The notes below the pieces were generated by a model. That model was not told the origin of the DNA and made no database searches. It saw nothing but the letters and a program-made list of their open reading frames with translations. A DNA stretch of 64,000 nt from the NCBI GenBank assembly GCA_030867875.1, contig JAOWCC010001634.1, positions 102,713,321 to 102,777,320 on the forward strand, in the 5' to 3' direction. This document shows, piece by piece, positions 28,554 through 40,412 of the stretch. The translations under genes and the position numbers were made by a program. Numbering within the stretch: the stretch's first letter is position 1; each line of letters begins with the position of its first letter. Origin of the DNA: Actinernus sp. WN-2022. Taxonomy: Eukaryota > Cnidaria > Anthozoa > Actiniaria > Actinernidae.

Positions 28554-31500
28554 AAATAATAATAATAATAATAAATGAGTTTATATAGCGCCTATACATT
28601 GCTGTTCTAGGCGCTTTACATGAAGTTCTACAGAAAATGTCTGTATATATATATTAAAAATTAGAAATGTGACTAACATAACTGATGAAAAGAAATAAGC
28701 AAATCATTACATTTCTCTAGACTATTCGCAAGAATACTAAAAATAAGCAATAAAAATGATGAATTAGCAATAGGCCTTCTTAAAAAGAAACGTTTTTAAT
28801 TTTAACTTGAACGTTTCAACGTTGGAAGAAGCACGGATGTCTAAAGGTAGCTTGTTCCAGAGCCTGGGAGCCGCGGTAGAGAAGGCGTGTTGACCATACG
28901 TTTTCATGTTAAAGGCGGGCTCAACCAGACGAAGGTGGTCTTTAGATGACCTCAAGAGTCTTTTCTGTCGGTAAAATGTTAAAAGGTTTTTAAGATAGCG
29001 TGGACCGAGACTATTTAATGATTTAAAAGTTATAAGATTTATTTTAAAAATGATTCTGTACTCGATTGGGAGCCAGTGAAGTTCTTTTAGAGTCTCCGTG
29101 ATGTGGTCGTTTTTTCGAAGACATGTCACAACTCGAGCAGCTGCATTTTGAGCAGACTGCAATTTCGCTATATCACGTCCTTGGGCCCCATGAAGAAGAG
29201 AGTTACAAAAATCTAGTTTTGAGTTTACAAAACTGTGGATCAAAACTTCTGTAGTTTTCTTGTCAATATATTTTCTTATTTTAGCAATATTACGAATGTG
29301 GTAGAAGGCACCCTTGACAACAGCATTTACATGTGGTGAAAAAGACATAGTTTCGTCAAAAAGTACACCGAGATTACGTGCTTTATTTGTCGGTCTAATA
29401 ATTTTCTCGCCAACAGTCAATGATGGAAGTATGGGAGTTGGGCGAAATTGTGAGTGCAAGAGAAGAAGTTCCGATTTGCCATTGTTTAATTTAAGCTTAT
29501 TGGCAGTCATCCATAGTGTAATGTCAGATATGCAGCTCTCAAGGCGTTGTTTAGCAACTTGAAAATCATGGGTGTTTTTACAAGAAAACGACGTATATAG
29601 TTGTGTGTCATCAGCGTAGAGATGAAATGATAGATCGTGCTTACGAATGATATCACCCAGGGGAGAGGTGTATAGCAAGTACAATATTGGCCCCAGTACA
29701 GAGCCTGTGGCACACCGAAATGAAGGGGGCGCACAGATGATGAAGCGTCGTCGATTTGGACAAACTGTGAACGATTTGCAAGATATGACTCAAGCCAAGA
29801 AAGTGCTTTTCCTCTCACAGCAAATCTTGAATTTAGTCTTTTTAAAAGAATGGTGTGGTCCACTGTGTCAAACGCTGCGGAGAGGTCCAGCAGCAATAGG
29901 AAGACACAGTTATGTTTATCAATGGCCTCAAGAACATCGTTCTGGACACGCAACAACGCAGTTTCACAGCTGTGGTACTGCGTATATGCAGATTGAAACT
30001 CCTCACTCAGTCCATTTGAGTTCACATAGTCCCATAGTTGCGTAGCTGCCACTTTCTCATTCGCCTTGGATATGAACCTCAGGTTTGAGACAGGTCTGAA
30101 ATTTGGGTAGAGCTCCGTGTCGAGTGACTGCTTTTTCAGCCTTGGAGATATGCTTGCCAATTTCATAGGGATAGGAACTTTAGCACTCTCGAAAGAAAGA
30201 TTTATGATGTTTGCAATGACCGGTAACAGATCCGAAAAGCAAGACTTTAGGAGAGTAGAAGGAATTGGGTCCAGGGAGCATGATTTACGAGCCATTTTTT
30301 TAATTAGGTTACTAAGCTCCTCAGCTGTAGTTGGTTCAAAATTAGCAAATTCACATGTTAAGGTGGGATTATCAAGATGATTGAATTTAGAAAGGGCGGT
30401 GTCAGACAGCTGTATTGAGTCAAGATCATTTCTAATAGTCGCTATTTTTCTGAGAAAAAATCCACAAAATTGTTACAGAGCTGAGTTGAAGAATCACAGG
30501 TGGGATAGCTTTTTTCAGGTTTAAGGTTTAGCATACGGTCTATTGCGGAAAAAAGAACTTTATGATCAGATTTATTCTCAGTGATAAGGTTAGCATAGAA
30601 TTCCATTTTGGAGAATTTTATGAGTGATCGTACAATTTTACATTGATCTTTATATAGTTCCTGGTGAATAGTTAACCCTGACTTCCGCCACCGTCTTTCA
30701 TACTTGCGCCGCTCACGTTTTGCAGAAGCAATGTTGTCATTGTACCATGGAGCTGATGGGCGCAAAGTAACAAGACGTTTCTTTAAAGGCGCATGGGAGT
30801 CAACAAGACCAGCGAGATTAGACTGATATTGGTCTAGTAGAGCATCAACATTGCTTGCAGGTGAAGTGAAAATTGGCAGTGTAGATAGTTCATCGCGAAA
30901 TTTCTCAATGTCAACGCAGCGCAGTTTTCTGTAAGTCAGTTCAACTTTTGAGGCAGTTGGTTTAGTTAATTTTAACCTGGAGTGTACTGCATAGTGATCA
31001 GACAGGTCAGGATCGTCAACCTTACAGTCCAAGACTGTGTCTTCACTTGCTCTAGTAATCAATAGGTCTAGTGTGCCTTTTCTTTTGTGCGTTGCCTCTT
31101 TAACATGTTGGACCAGGTTGTACGAGTCCAACATATCAAGAAATTTAGCCGCCATGCGATCACGAGATGGCTCATTCACATGAAAATTAAAGTCACCCAT
31201 CAACAATAGTCTTCCAGAAGTAACTGAAAAATGTTCCAGTAAATCATTGAAGTCTTGGAGAAACTGAGAAGCAGTAAATTTGTTTACTTTCGACGGGGGA
31301 GGGCGATAAACAACAGCAACTCTTAGAACTGCATCAGGGGTATTAACATTGACTTCCAAGTGTTCAAAAGAGGAATACTTGGTACTCAAAATCCGTTCAA
31401 TTTTAAGACACTTGTTATAAAGCAGGCCTACGCCTCCCCCAGATCGTTTGGTTCTTGGTACGTGTATAAACGCGTAACCACGAGGGATGAGCTCATTTAC

Positions 31501-31953
31501 TACACAGTTAGATTGGCCGTCAGATTTCGTCCACGTTTCTGTAATACCCAGGATGTCGAATTGATTATCCACAACATAGTCTTTAATAAACAGCGCTTTA
31601 TTATTGATGGAACGTGCATTAAGAAGACACATAGACATATGGCGGGCATTGGTCGCTTTAAGAGGTAACCGCTGTATAGTAACCAAGTTATTTGGGTTCC
31701 GTGCCTTAGAAATAGGTTTACAGCCTAAGTCAAAGCGTGAAGACTTGATTGTTGGAATTGGCTGATTAATGGGGCCTGGGTTCAGTTTGAACACCAAGTC
31801 ACCTATGAGAGGACAGCGGAAAGAAGCAGTTGAGTTGTTATAATAAAGACTGGGGCGCATGTGTCTCTTTAATTTTAGACGTATAGAAAACATAGGTCTG
31901 TGTGAGATAGAGCCATGTTCAGGACTTGATGATACGTCCAGAACGCCACGCAT
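28554..31953 (-). mobile_element. L2/CR1-type LINE
   Basis: The 3' tail is a run of AAT units (28,556-28,577 on the plus strand) followed by a 3' region with ATATAGCGCC, then coding sequence to an ATG at 31,953. The element is nearly complete over its main reading frame; its 5' untranslated part probably continues beyond 32 kb (see the tandem repeats at 32,436). The tail structure, with short microsatellite and no poly-A, and the motif set are those of the L2/CR1 group. Confidence 0.85.
28764..31953 (-). pseudogene. LINE endonuclease-reverse transcriptase, two frameshifts
   Basis: Reading leftward: a short N-terminal part; an apurinic-type endonuclease (SMCLLNARSINNK, DILGITETW, GGVGLLYNK, LLMGDFNFHV, DLSDHYAV); then reverse transcriptase (SCSLDPIPSTLL, NFRPVSNL, LLLDLSAAFDTVDH, GVPQ, and catalytic YADDTQLY); then the C-terminal [12 protein letters not shown] region. 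The frame changes at an A-run near 30,445 and again near 29,705, directly after GVPQ. The breaks are few and the rest is open, so this is a fairly young dead copy or carries assembly errors. The product nicks target DNA and copies its own RNA. Confidence 0.9.
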
Positions 31954-33393
31954 TATAAATAAAAGGATATTTCAAAAACTAAAATCTATTTATAAAAGCT
32001 AAGCAGACGTTAATAAAGGTTCTAAAATTGTTGATTTAATTAATAAAATACTTATTTAATAGTTTATTATTTCCACTTTGAGGGTTGGGGGAAATATAAT
32101 TATTATTTGGTATTTTAATTCTTATTATTTTTATTATTTACTACCCTATTCTTGACTTCTTTTTGATGAATATAAAAGGTGTGTCCCGCGGGTTGTCCCG
32201 AGAGCCACGCGCGGGTGGAGACAAATGCAAGTAGCAATATGTAAATTTGATGAGGTTGAAACTTTATGGATGATTGATTTCTTTCAAACCAACCAGGAAT
32301 AATTAACAAAGAATGGGAAAAAAATATATTTATCAAGCCAAGAAAAAATATCTATACCAAGAAAAGGAAGAGTGACAGCCTTGTAAAAATCAAATAAATC
32401 TGGCGGAAATAAGATCAAGGAGACAGCATATAATTGATATGATTCAAGTTAATAAGTTTTACCGAAGAGTGGTGCGCTGTGAAGTCCCAAACTTGTCTTT
32501 CTTGTCTCCAACTCTTGAGTTTCCAACTAAAGCTTGTAAGTAGCTTGTAAAACGGCGAACCCGCGGAAAAAAGGCAGTCGGTGGTTCCACGAATACTTAG
32601 ATATTGTTAGATATGATTCAGGTTAAATTTTACCCAAGAGTGGTGCGCTGTGAAGTATATTGAAGTCCGAAACTTGTCTTTCTTGTCTCCAACACTTGAG
32701 TCTCCAACTAAAGCTTGTAAATAGCTTGTAAATAGCTTGTAAATCAGCGAAACCCGCGGAATAAGGCCAGTCGGTAGTTCCTCGAGAACTTAGATATTGT
32801 TTAGTTGTTGTGGAAGCCAAGAAGAAGGTAGATCATACCAATGTCTTGAGAAATTTCAAGATCGGAAGAGCACAGAAGAAAACGTGACCGCGTGCTCTGG
32901 AACTATATGTAAGCCCCAGTCCCCTCCGTTTGAGGACGACGTTGAAATAGAGTTAGATACTACAAATATTTACAGAACGTTTTATTCCCAAATAACACAG
33001 ACTACTATTTAACTAAGCTAGTTAGCATTCTGCAACTGGTAAAAAATATACGACGTTGAAATAGTTAGATACTACAAGCTGAAGTGTCATGAGAACGAAA
33101 CGGACATTTAAGAACGTTTTATTCCCAAATAACACAGACTACTATTTAACTAAGCACGTTAGAATATACACAACCAATCACTCATCTCCCCCGTCCCAGG
33201 GCAAAACATCAAGGTAAAACTCCAGTCTCGATGCATACGGACCGTCTCACCGTTATATGGGACCGGTTATTGTGCCCACTGCGCATGTCCGTGACGCCGT
33301 AAACTGTAGCGCCGAACTATCCAAATGTAATAAAATTGTTCATTCTTATATAGTTTCATTTCACAAGTAACATACACTATCTGCGTCCAATCT
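31954..33393. repeat. LINE upstream region with two tandem duplications
   Basis: No gene. 32,436-32,609 is repeated at 32,610-32,806 (both contain AAGAGTGGTGCGCTGTGAAG and CTAAAGCTTGTAA). 32,935-33,035 is partly repeated at 33,050-33,160 (both contain ACGACGTTGAAATAG and AACACAGACTACTATTTAAC). The position directly 5' of the LINE start suggests tandem 5' untranslated or promoter units, but the 5' end of the element cannot be fixed without another copy. Confidence 0.55.
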
Positions 33394-35530
33394 GTTCTAT
33401 TGTCTTTCCGCATGAATAAAATGAAGATTTGTAAGGTGTTATGCTAATTTTTAAGGCGCTCATGAATAAAATGGGGGTGAATAAATTATCTTTTGTCTTT
33501 CCGCATCAACAAAGTGCGGCGCTCTCATGAATAAAGTGTGGTGGTTTCTCATTATCTATTGTTCCTTTGGATGAGGTCAAAGTGGTGGCTCATGAATAAA
33601 GTGGTGGGCTCATGAATAAAGTGTGGTGGAATCTGATGACGGCATAGAAGGCGGAGGATTTCAATTTCAGCTGAACAGCATAACCCCTACAGAACTCCTA
33701 AAATGTCTTTATTATTTTCCTTACAGCTATTACCTTCGCTATCACTCGTAACGTAATTCTGAGATCAGAATATTTATAAACCTTTAAGGTAAATCCACAA
33801 TGACTCATTAGAGCAACTTTGCTATTGTCCTTAGGGATTAACGATAACTGAAGGGCCATCAATACAGTTTGAGAGAAACAATAGCCCTATTGTTTTGAGG
33901 AAAACTCTTGAGATGCAAATTCTTCTCTAAAACTGAACTATAATTACCATACGAATAAAAACAAATCCACCAGATAAATTAAACAAAGTTTATTCAATTT
34001 CAAAAACACCTATTGACAGTTTGTTTTCCTTAGTCTCGCAGAGTTGATAACTTTCTTATTTCTCAGTTCTAGGGTTGATATAATGTACCATGTTACAAGA
34101 TTACACTGATTTATATTTCATTGATGTTTTTCTTGTTGACAAATGCTACAGACAGTTGTGTTTTTACCGAGGAGAGGAAAATTAATGACCTAGGTAGTCT
34201 AGTCTAGTCTAAAAACTATACTTATACTTCATACTTTATTCATCTTTCCTTAAAAAGGCTTTTCAAAGACAAAATACAAATACAATACAACTACATGTAC
34301 AGTGTACATGATAATTTGAATTACATCTATTAATTTAAACTATTTTGAGTTTGATATAATTTGCTCTTCAGCTTTCGCTTGAAACTTAAAACATCTTTAC
34401 TTAATTTCAGTTCATTATCTAGTGAGTTCCATATTTTTACTGTTCTTCAGCTATCATTTTCTAATCTAGTCTAGAAATTGTATTATTTTCTAGTCTAGTC
34501 GTTCTAGACTACAAAGTATCTAGTCTAGAAACTCACAACACTCACAACATCCAATGCCCACATGCCCTGAACGCCCGCCGCCCGCCAATGCCCGCCGCCC
34601 GTCAACGCCCGCCGACCGTCAACGCCCTCCTCCTCGCTCCTCCTCCTCCTCCCTCCTCCTCCTCCTCCCTCCTCCTCCTCCTCCTCCTCTCGCATCCTCC
34701 TCCCTCCTCCTCCCTCCCTCGCGCCTCCTCCTCCTCTCGCCTCCTCCTCCTCCCTCATCGCTACCCCAAGGCTTCCTTATGTTATACTTTCGGTTGTTCA
34801 TATATTTTTTGTAACATAAGGAAGCTTTGGGCTAGCGATGAGGGAGGAGGAGGAGGCGGGAGGTGGAGGGAGTAGGCGGAAGGGAGGGAGGAGGAGGAGG
34901 AGGAGGAGGAGGAGGGAGGAGACTAAGGAAAACAAACTGTCAATAGGTGTTTTTAAAATTGAATAAACTTTGTTTAATTTATCTGGTGGATTTGTTTTTA
35001 TTCGTATGGTAATTATAGTTCAGTTTTAGAGAAGAATTTGCATCTCAAGAGTTTTCCTCAAAACAATAGGGCTATTGTTTCTCTCAAACTGTACTGATGG
35101 CCCTTCAGTTATCGTTAATCCCTAAGGACAATAGCAAAGTTGCTCTAATGAGTCACGTGGATTTACCTTAAAGGTTTACAAATATTCTGATCTCAGAATT
35201 ACGTTGCGAGTGATAGCGAAGGTAATAGCTGTAAGGAAAATAATAAAGACATTTTAGGAGTTCTGTAGGGGTTATGCTGTGCAGCTGAAATTGAAATCCT
35301 CCGCCTTCAGATTCCACCACACTTTATTCATGAGCCCACCACTTTGACTTCATCCAAAGGAACAATAGATAATGAGAAACCACCACACTTTATTCATGAG
35401 AGCGCTGCACTTTGTTCATGCGGAAAGACAAAAGATAATTTATTCACCCCCATTTTATTCATGAGTGCCTTAAAAATTAGCATAACACCTTACAAATCTT
35501 CGTTTTATTCATGCGGAAAGACAATAGAAC
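33394..35530. mobile_element. 2.1 kb foldback element with 0.6 kb arms
   Basis: Left arm 33,394-34,036 and right arm 34,919-35,530 are near-perfect reverse complements, with ends GTTCTATTGTCTTTCCGCAT and its complement. The outer 250 bp of each arm contains several spaced copies of CATGAATAAAGTG/CATGAATAAAATG, like the subterminal iterations bound by transposases. The 880 bp centre contains a large CTC/GAG microsatellite (34,620-34,760 and 34,840-34,920) and a 33 bp-arm hairpin around 34,760-34,855. No transposase is coded; frames in the microsatellite are low-complexity artefacts. Confidence 0.85.
34620..34920. repeat. CTC/GAG microsatellite with central hairpin
   Basis: Triplet-rich CTCCTC changes to the complementary GAGGAG across a hairpin whose arms contain CAAGGCTTCCTTATGTTA and its complement. 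The whole block is therefore one long imperfect palindrome forming the core of the foldback element. Proline-, serine- or glutamate-rich frames here are by-products. Confidence 0.8.
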
Positions 35531-35715
35531 CGTGGCGTCATTGAATTAATGAGAACGAACCAAAAATTAACATAGCGCACGAAAAAGGAGGCTAATTCGC
35601 CTCTCTCCCTACTACTTATCTGCATTCGATCGGTATGGGATTTACAATCCTCATCTAACGGCTCGTCATTGTAAACACTACACACCCAGTTCGTCCGCTC
35701 ATATTGTATCTATTA

Positions 35716-36028
35716 CTTAACAATAATAATAATAATAATTTAATTTCTTCTATTGCGCAACATACAAAAAGATGATCAGTTGTGCATCACAATACACAAT
35801 TAAAACTAATAATGAACTAATATATAACTATTAACTAATAATGATATAAAAATGTATGTATGTTTGAATAATATCTAAGGCATATAGATCTCACTATATA
35901 TATCTGACAAGACTAAGGTAATACTAATAAAAATCTAAAAAAATTCAGTGATAAGCCAGTTTAAAAAGATATAACTTCAAATGGCGTTTTAAAATTGCAA
36001 TATAGTCTATTTCTCAATGGCTAGAATA
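35716..36028 (-). mobile_element. LINE 3' end fragment with AAT tail
   Basis: An AATAATAATAAT tail on the plus strand is followed by ATTTCTTCTATTGCGCAACA, similar in layout to the tail of the LINE at 28,554. The far end, read on the minus strand, has a few codons resembling the LINE C-terminus. It stops where the segmental duplication begins. About 300 bp, non-functional. Confidence 0.5.
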
Positions 36029-36326
36029 CATTTGATATGATAAGGCTTTATGATTAATCTTTTGTCTAATCACTATAGACTAATTAGTTTAATTGATAAT
36101 TAAATATGCCTGCAAGGCTCAAACCTACAATGATTCACATAAACACTCCTGTTACTAATCACACATTTAAACTATCAGTTTATTCCTTGCTAGCAGAGCC
36201 TCCTTATCCTACTCATATCTCTTCACCTCCATATCCACTTTGTTGTTAATTTGATGATACTGTTATTATTAATGCACTAGTCAACTATGTCCCCGGCCCC
36301 CCGGTCCCCGGGACATAGCGGGGAAT

Positions 36327-37485
36327 CAAGAGACCATCACCTAAGAGAACTGATCTCGTACCCTATGATAGTCTGCGCCAATCTATTTTTGGCTCAGTGG
36401 ACGTCACGATGCTATTTTAAGATTCGGTTCCAGCTCCTCGGGGATTTTCATCGCTCGAGCTCCATCTCATGCATTCAACCTTGATTTCAACAAAGAAAGA
36501 GGGGCGATAGATGCGAAGCTTCAAAACTCTGAATTATGGCTCTGAATTATGTGTTGCTCCATAACCTTACTACCCGGACTGGTATGGGATGGATCTGACC
36601 TGATCTGACTTGAAGACTCGAGAAAATGAACTTTGAATTTTATTAATATAAGCTACGGAGTGTAATTTGAAAACCCGTTAAAAATATTGCCGTTTGGATT
36701 TGACTGGGAAACTGTAGGCTGTATTAAGCCAGACCCGTAAGAAATTCGGATGTGACCTGGAAGCCGTGAAAAGAAATTGGAGTGACCTGAATTTCGTGAA
36801 ACTATCAAAGGAAATGAAGCCCTATCCCATTACGTTTGTAGCCGGATCGGCGAGCATGGAAAGTCTTCCAAAAATTAGAATAAATTAACAATCCCGTATC
36901 GTTGTTATTGAAACTTCGCTTACCTTATATAAAATACTCGTTCCCTGTAGTTCATATTCATGTATAGCTAGATAACATAACTAAGGAACTGATCGGATTA
37001 TTTGCTCTTTCATCAGGCTAATAATTTTAGAAACGTTCAGTTTATAGCAAGCAAGCACGCATCGATCGACTTTTGACCACAATTTTGCGAAATTATAAAT
37101 CCAGTTAATCTGAAACACAGACTGACTGAGTTTGGAATTATCGTAAACAGACGCTTACAATTCGCTAAAGAAATTATGAACAGAACCTATAATATCGTAA
37201 ATAATCAGACATGCTTTTGCAACACCGTAATCAATATGAATCTGTAGAGTAACTGTCGTGAAAGTAGAAAATTGTGAATGCTTTGATTACTGAGTAAAAC
37301 ACTGAATGCATTCTTCTGCTCTTGCCGCCCGCTGGGCCATTCGGACACGTGACACCCACAACCAATCGGATAGAGTGGTAAAAATAGTCCAACTAATTTA
37401 TGCAAGCTAAAGATAAATCGGCGCAGACTATCATGGGGAGAGAGGCTAGTATGGGGGATCAGTTCTCTTAGGTGATGGTGTCTTA
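36327..37485. mobile_element. DNA transposon E1, copy 2 (uninterrupted)
   Basis: 1,159 bp with ends CAAGAGACCATCACCTAAGA and TCTTAGGTGATGGTGTCTTA, and a perfect 8 bp target duplication CGGGGAAT (36,319-36,326 and 37,486-37,493). It is the intact counterpart of 8,347-11,931. The 8 bp duplication and C/A-starting termini point to hAT. Non-coding. Confidence 0.9.
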
Positions 37486-38182
37486 CGGGGAATGTAATAT
37501 TTATATAGTGTTACATTTGGACCTTTTCCCCGCCCATCGGGGGACAGTTGGCTGTTACAATACCCGCTCCTATGGCCCCGGCATGTGCTTCAGAATTTTC
37601 AATTGACAGGAGGCATTGATAAATTGAATATACATAAGCTTGCTTAGGACAAAAACTCACTTATAGTGGAATTTCTATCAACAACTACAACTATCGTACG
37701 ATCATTCTAACGAAGAAGCACCTGAATTGAGAAGTAAATACATGCATTACAACCGAAGTTCGTGAATAATGCGATAGAGATCTCATAAGTTTGAATATGT
37801 ATGATGATTGAATATTTATAAACTTATCACGACATGAATAATTCATGTCCAAAACGAATTGCTACGGAAATAGGGGATAATACAGTCTTTAAGCATTAAT
37901 AAGCCAAGCGTTTAGGACTAAAATAGCGATGGGTAAAAAAGGGATGTTATCAAAGGATGCAACTTGCCTTTTCCAGCGTTGTTTATGCAAGGGCCAAGTC
38001 CCGCTCTGTCGTGGCTAGCGTTACAACCACCGCTAAAATCTCCGCAAATTTTGCAAATCGTTACTTTCCCCGTTACACCGGAGAAATGCAGCGTTAAATG
38101 TGCGTTATTCCACGGCCATGTCTGCGTTAATGCCCCGCTATGTACCGGGTGTCGGGGGGCCGGGATTTCAATTGACTAGTGC
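37486..38182. other. Non-coding body of E2
   Basis: Right-hand part of E2, nearly identical to 52,955-53,652. Short frames in both copies (for example 37,964-38,179) are conserved only because the DNA is; nothing resembles a protein domain. Confidence 0.6.
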
Positions 38183-38198
38183 ATATTAACCTTAACTG

Positions 38199-40412
38199 TC
38201 ACTTCATGAAAAGCACCCGATTTGTTCCGTCCTCTGTCATCATAATCGTGCCATCTGCAAGCACTGCTATGTACACGGGTTTACCGAGTTTCTCAAAAGA
38301 TTTCCCAACAAAACGGCCGTCCAGTGTGAACTTCTGAATACGCTTATTACCGTAATCACACACAAGTATGTTACCATCACTGTCCACAGCAAGACCGTAT
38401 GGATTAGTGAGCTCTCCATCTTCACTTCCTTCTCTTCCTATTAAGGACCTCCAGGTCGGTGTGACATCTTGCTGGTCAAACACTTGAATCGCCCGATTTA
38501 TGTGGTCAGATACAATGAAAACGTCACCATAAGCTATAGTGCTGGCTGGACTCATTCCCTTTAGCCCCTCTAAACTAAACTGAAACTGATAAGTTCCGTC
38601 TCCTGTAAACACTTGAACGCGGTGGTTGTCATAATCACTAACTAGGACACGTCCCTGTTCGTCTACATGTACTCCGATTGGAGAATTAAACTCTCCATTA
38701 CCTTGACCTTTTCTCCCAAAGCACTTCAGCGACTCTCCAGTTGTGCTATCGAATACCTGTATTCTGTGATTTAAGTTATCTGCTACCACCACGTCATTAT
38801 CGTTTAAGAATGCTATACTATAAGGGTGACTGAGTTGTCCATCTCCACTACCTCGATTACCAAACTTTGCCAGTAGCGTGCCCTCCATATTGAATACAGC
38901 TATACAGTTGGACACAAAGTCCGTGATAGCAATCTTGCTATTGCCTTCATTAACTGCAATACCACAAGGATCGATGAGGGGTTTTGTCATGCCTTTCATC
39001 TTAAACTCTCCTGTAATCTTCAGCTTCTGTGGTTTCACATCCATCTCCAGCGGGCTGTTGGACACATGCCTTCCATTAATCCTCACATCAGCTGTAAATT
39101 GTCTCGGTACCTTGGGGATGAATTCCACTTCATATTTCTCTCCAATCCTTTCTGATACTTGTAGCAGTTTCACGTCCTCGTTAGGGCTGATGTTCACCTC
39201 TACAACATCGTCAGGGTCACTGTTTGGTTCTCCCGCAGAGTCTTTAGTAAGCACGCTCAGTTTCACTTTAGAGAGTGCTTCTAACTTCAGTGATTCCACC
39301 TGTACGGTACTCTTTACTGGGTCTGTAAGCTGTGTTTTTATCAAAGAACCGATACCTACTTCTCGCAGTTTAGTAGGCCCCTCACTAGGAACAAACATAA
39401 TGTTTGAGTAGGCCTGAGCAAAATCTTTCTGTAAGTCAATAAGTTCCTCGCATCTATTATCTACTGATTCTTTAGTGGTCATTATGAGATGTGCTGAGCC
39501 ATATTCAAGCAGCTTGGAGACGTGCTCACTGGCACTGCGAGTTTGGTGAAGTAAGGACTCTTGCTTCGATTTCTTTCCAATTGTCATTTCGACCCCTTCA
39601 TCAATCTGTTTCACCAAATCCCTCTTGTTTTGTTCAATAAAGGCGATCAGTTCCTCGGCTGCTTTCATAACAATCGCTTTCGTTTCTTCGGCGCAGACTT
39701 TTACCTTGGAAACAGTCTCTTCTAAAACTTTAAGGTTGGTGTGTTCTTCTGCTTCTTTCATCTTCAATTTTTTAAGTTTCTCATTCAAAACCAACCTCTG
39801 TTGTCCGGCTCCAACTTCTATGTCTGAAAGGTCATGTGCACCTTGATGATCTTGTAGAATACAATTCTGGCATACACAGCTCTCACATGTGTTACAGTAG
39901 AATTTTAAGAGTTCTTCCTTGTGTCGCTGCTTACCACAGAAAGATTGTCGACGGAGGAGGAGATTATAATCTACGGCTTGAAGATCTGCTAGGCTTAAAA
40001 TTCTATGTCCATCTCTAAACACGTTGTGGGCATTCAAGCATTGCTCACAAAGATAATGAGCACAACGCAAGCAGTGTGATGTTGATGGCTTTTCCGGTTT
40101 CTTGCAAATTGAACAGTTTACTCCAGAGCTGGCTCCAGTAGCTGTTTTGATGGACAGGACTTCAAGAATACCCGAGTGAAAGCTGATTGAACCGAGGGAA
40201 TCGAAGTCGCTACACTGTGGTAGATCGATGTTCACCTGGCACGAAGGACAACTGAATGTTTTCCCTTCTTCTCTCAGCTCAGAGTGTGAAGCCAGACAAC
40301 TCTTACAGAATGTATGGAAGCATTTGAGAATCTTTGGTTCCTTCAGGGTCTCATTACACAACAAGCAGTTGGTTAGTTGTCTGAGGTGATCCAGTACCGA
40401 CTCCCGATCCAT
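38199..40412 (-). CDS. TRIM-NHL E3 ubiquitin ligase (TRIM2/3/71-like)
   Basis: 737 residues from the ATG at 40,412 (a longer open frame upstream lacks an ATG). Order: RING finger at about 15-60 (CLLC, CFHTFCKSC, CPSC); B-box 1 (CSICKKPEK with CEQCLNAH); B-box 2 (CGKQRHKEELLKFYC with CVCQNC); a long coiled coil; a filamin/immunoglobulin-like segment (SPNEDVKLL to SNSPLEMDV); and about six NHL repeats forming a C-terminal beta propeller (for example DPCGIAVNEGNSKIAITDF). The RING transfers ubiquitin; NHL propellers bind RNA or proteins. Single-exon TRIM-NHL genes are expanded in many invertebrates. The frame is intact, and element E2 begins 15 bp after the stop. Which paralogue it is cannot be told. 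Confidence 0.92.
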   Translation of the reverse strand: MDRESVLDHLRQLTNCLLCNETLKEPKILKCFHTFCKSCLASHSELREEGKTFSCPSCQVNIDLPQCSDFDSLGSISFHSGILEVLSIKTATGASSGVNCSICKKPEKPSTSHCLRCAHYLCEQCLNAHNVFRDGHRILSLADLQAVDYNLLLRRQSFCGKQRHKEELLKFYCNTCESCVCQNCILQDHQGAHDLSDIEVGAGQQRLVLNEKLKKLKMKEAEEHTNLKVLEETVSKVKVCAEETKAIVMKAAEELIAFIEQNKRDLVKQIDEGVEMTIGKKSKQESLLHQTRSASEHVSKLLEYGSAHLIMTTKESVDNRCEELIDLQKDFAQAYSNIMFVPSEGPTKLREVGIGSLIKTQLTDPVKSTVQVESLKLEALSKVKLSVLTKDSAGEPNSDPDDVVEVNISPNEDVKLLQVSERIGEKYEVEFIPKVPRQFTADVRINGRHVSNSPLEMDVKPQKLKITGEFKMKGMTKPLIDPCGIAVNEGNSKIAITDFVSNCIAVFNMEGTLLAKFGNRGSGDGQLSHPYSIAFLNDNDVVVADNLNHRIQVFDSTTGESLKCFGRKGQGNGEFNSPIGVHVDEQGRVLVSDYDNHRVQVFTGDGTYQFQFSLEGLKGMSPASTIAYGDVFIVSDHINRAIQVFDQQDVTPTWRSLIGREGSEDGELTNPYGLAVDSDGNILVCDYGNKRIQKFTLDGRFVGKSFEKLGKPVYIAVLADGTIMMTEDGTNRVLFMK

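Larger units (their letters stand above)
36273..38183. mobile_element. Inverted-repeat DNA element E2, copy 1
   Basis: Ends TGCACTAGTCAA and TTGACTAGTGCA, followed inward by CCGGCCCCCCGG and its near complement, and flanked on both sides by TATTAA (36,267-36,272 and 38,184-38,189), a 6 bp target duplication. E1 is inserted near its left end. Without E1 it is about 750 bp with no coding. Its right end lies 15 bp past the TRIM stop codon, so it supplies that gene's 3' flank. Superfamily not assigned. Confidence 0.8.
36029..38811. repeat. Segmental duplication, copy 1
   Basis: It matches 52,617-60,140, allowing for E1 here and the Ngaro element there. It comprises about 240 bp of unique-looking sequence, element E2 and the last 600 bp of the TRIM gene. 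The right limit lies inside the TRIM coding sequence (codons for NDNDVVVADN), so the duplication cut a gene. Confidence 0.9.

Noticed and set aside
34525..34875. Proline-, serine- and glutamate-rich frames on both strands
   Set aside because: Products of the CTC/GAG microsatellite.
37964..38179. 71-codon frame in E2 (also at 53,433-53,648)
   Set aside because: Starts and ends inside the element's terminal inverted repeat; two nearly identical DNA copies explain its conservation.
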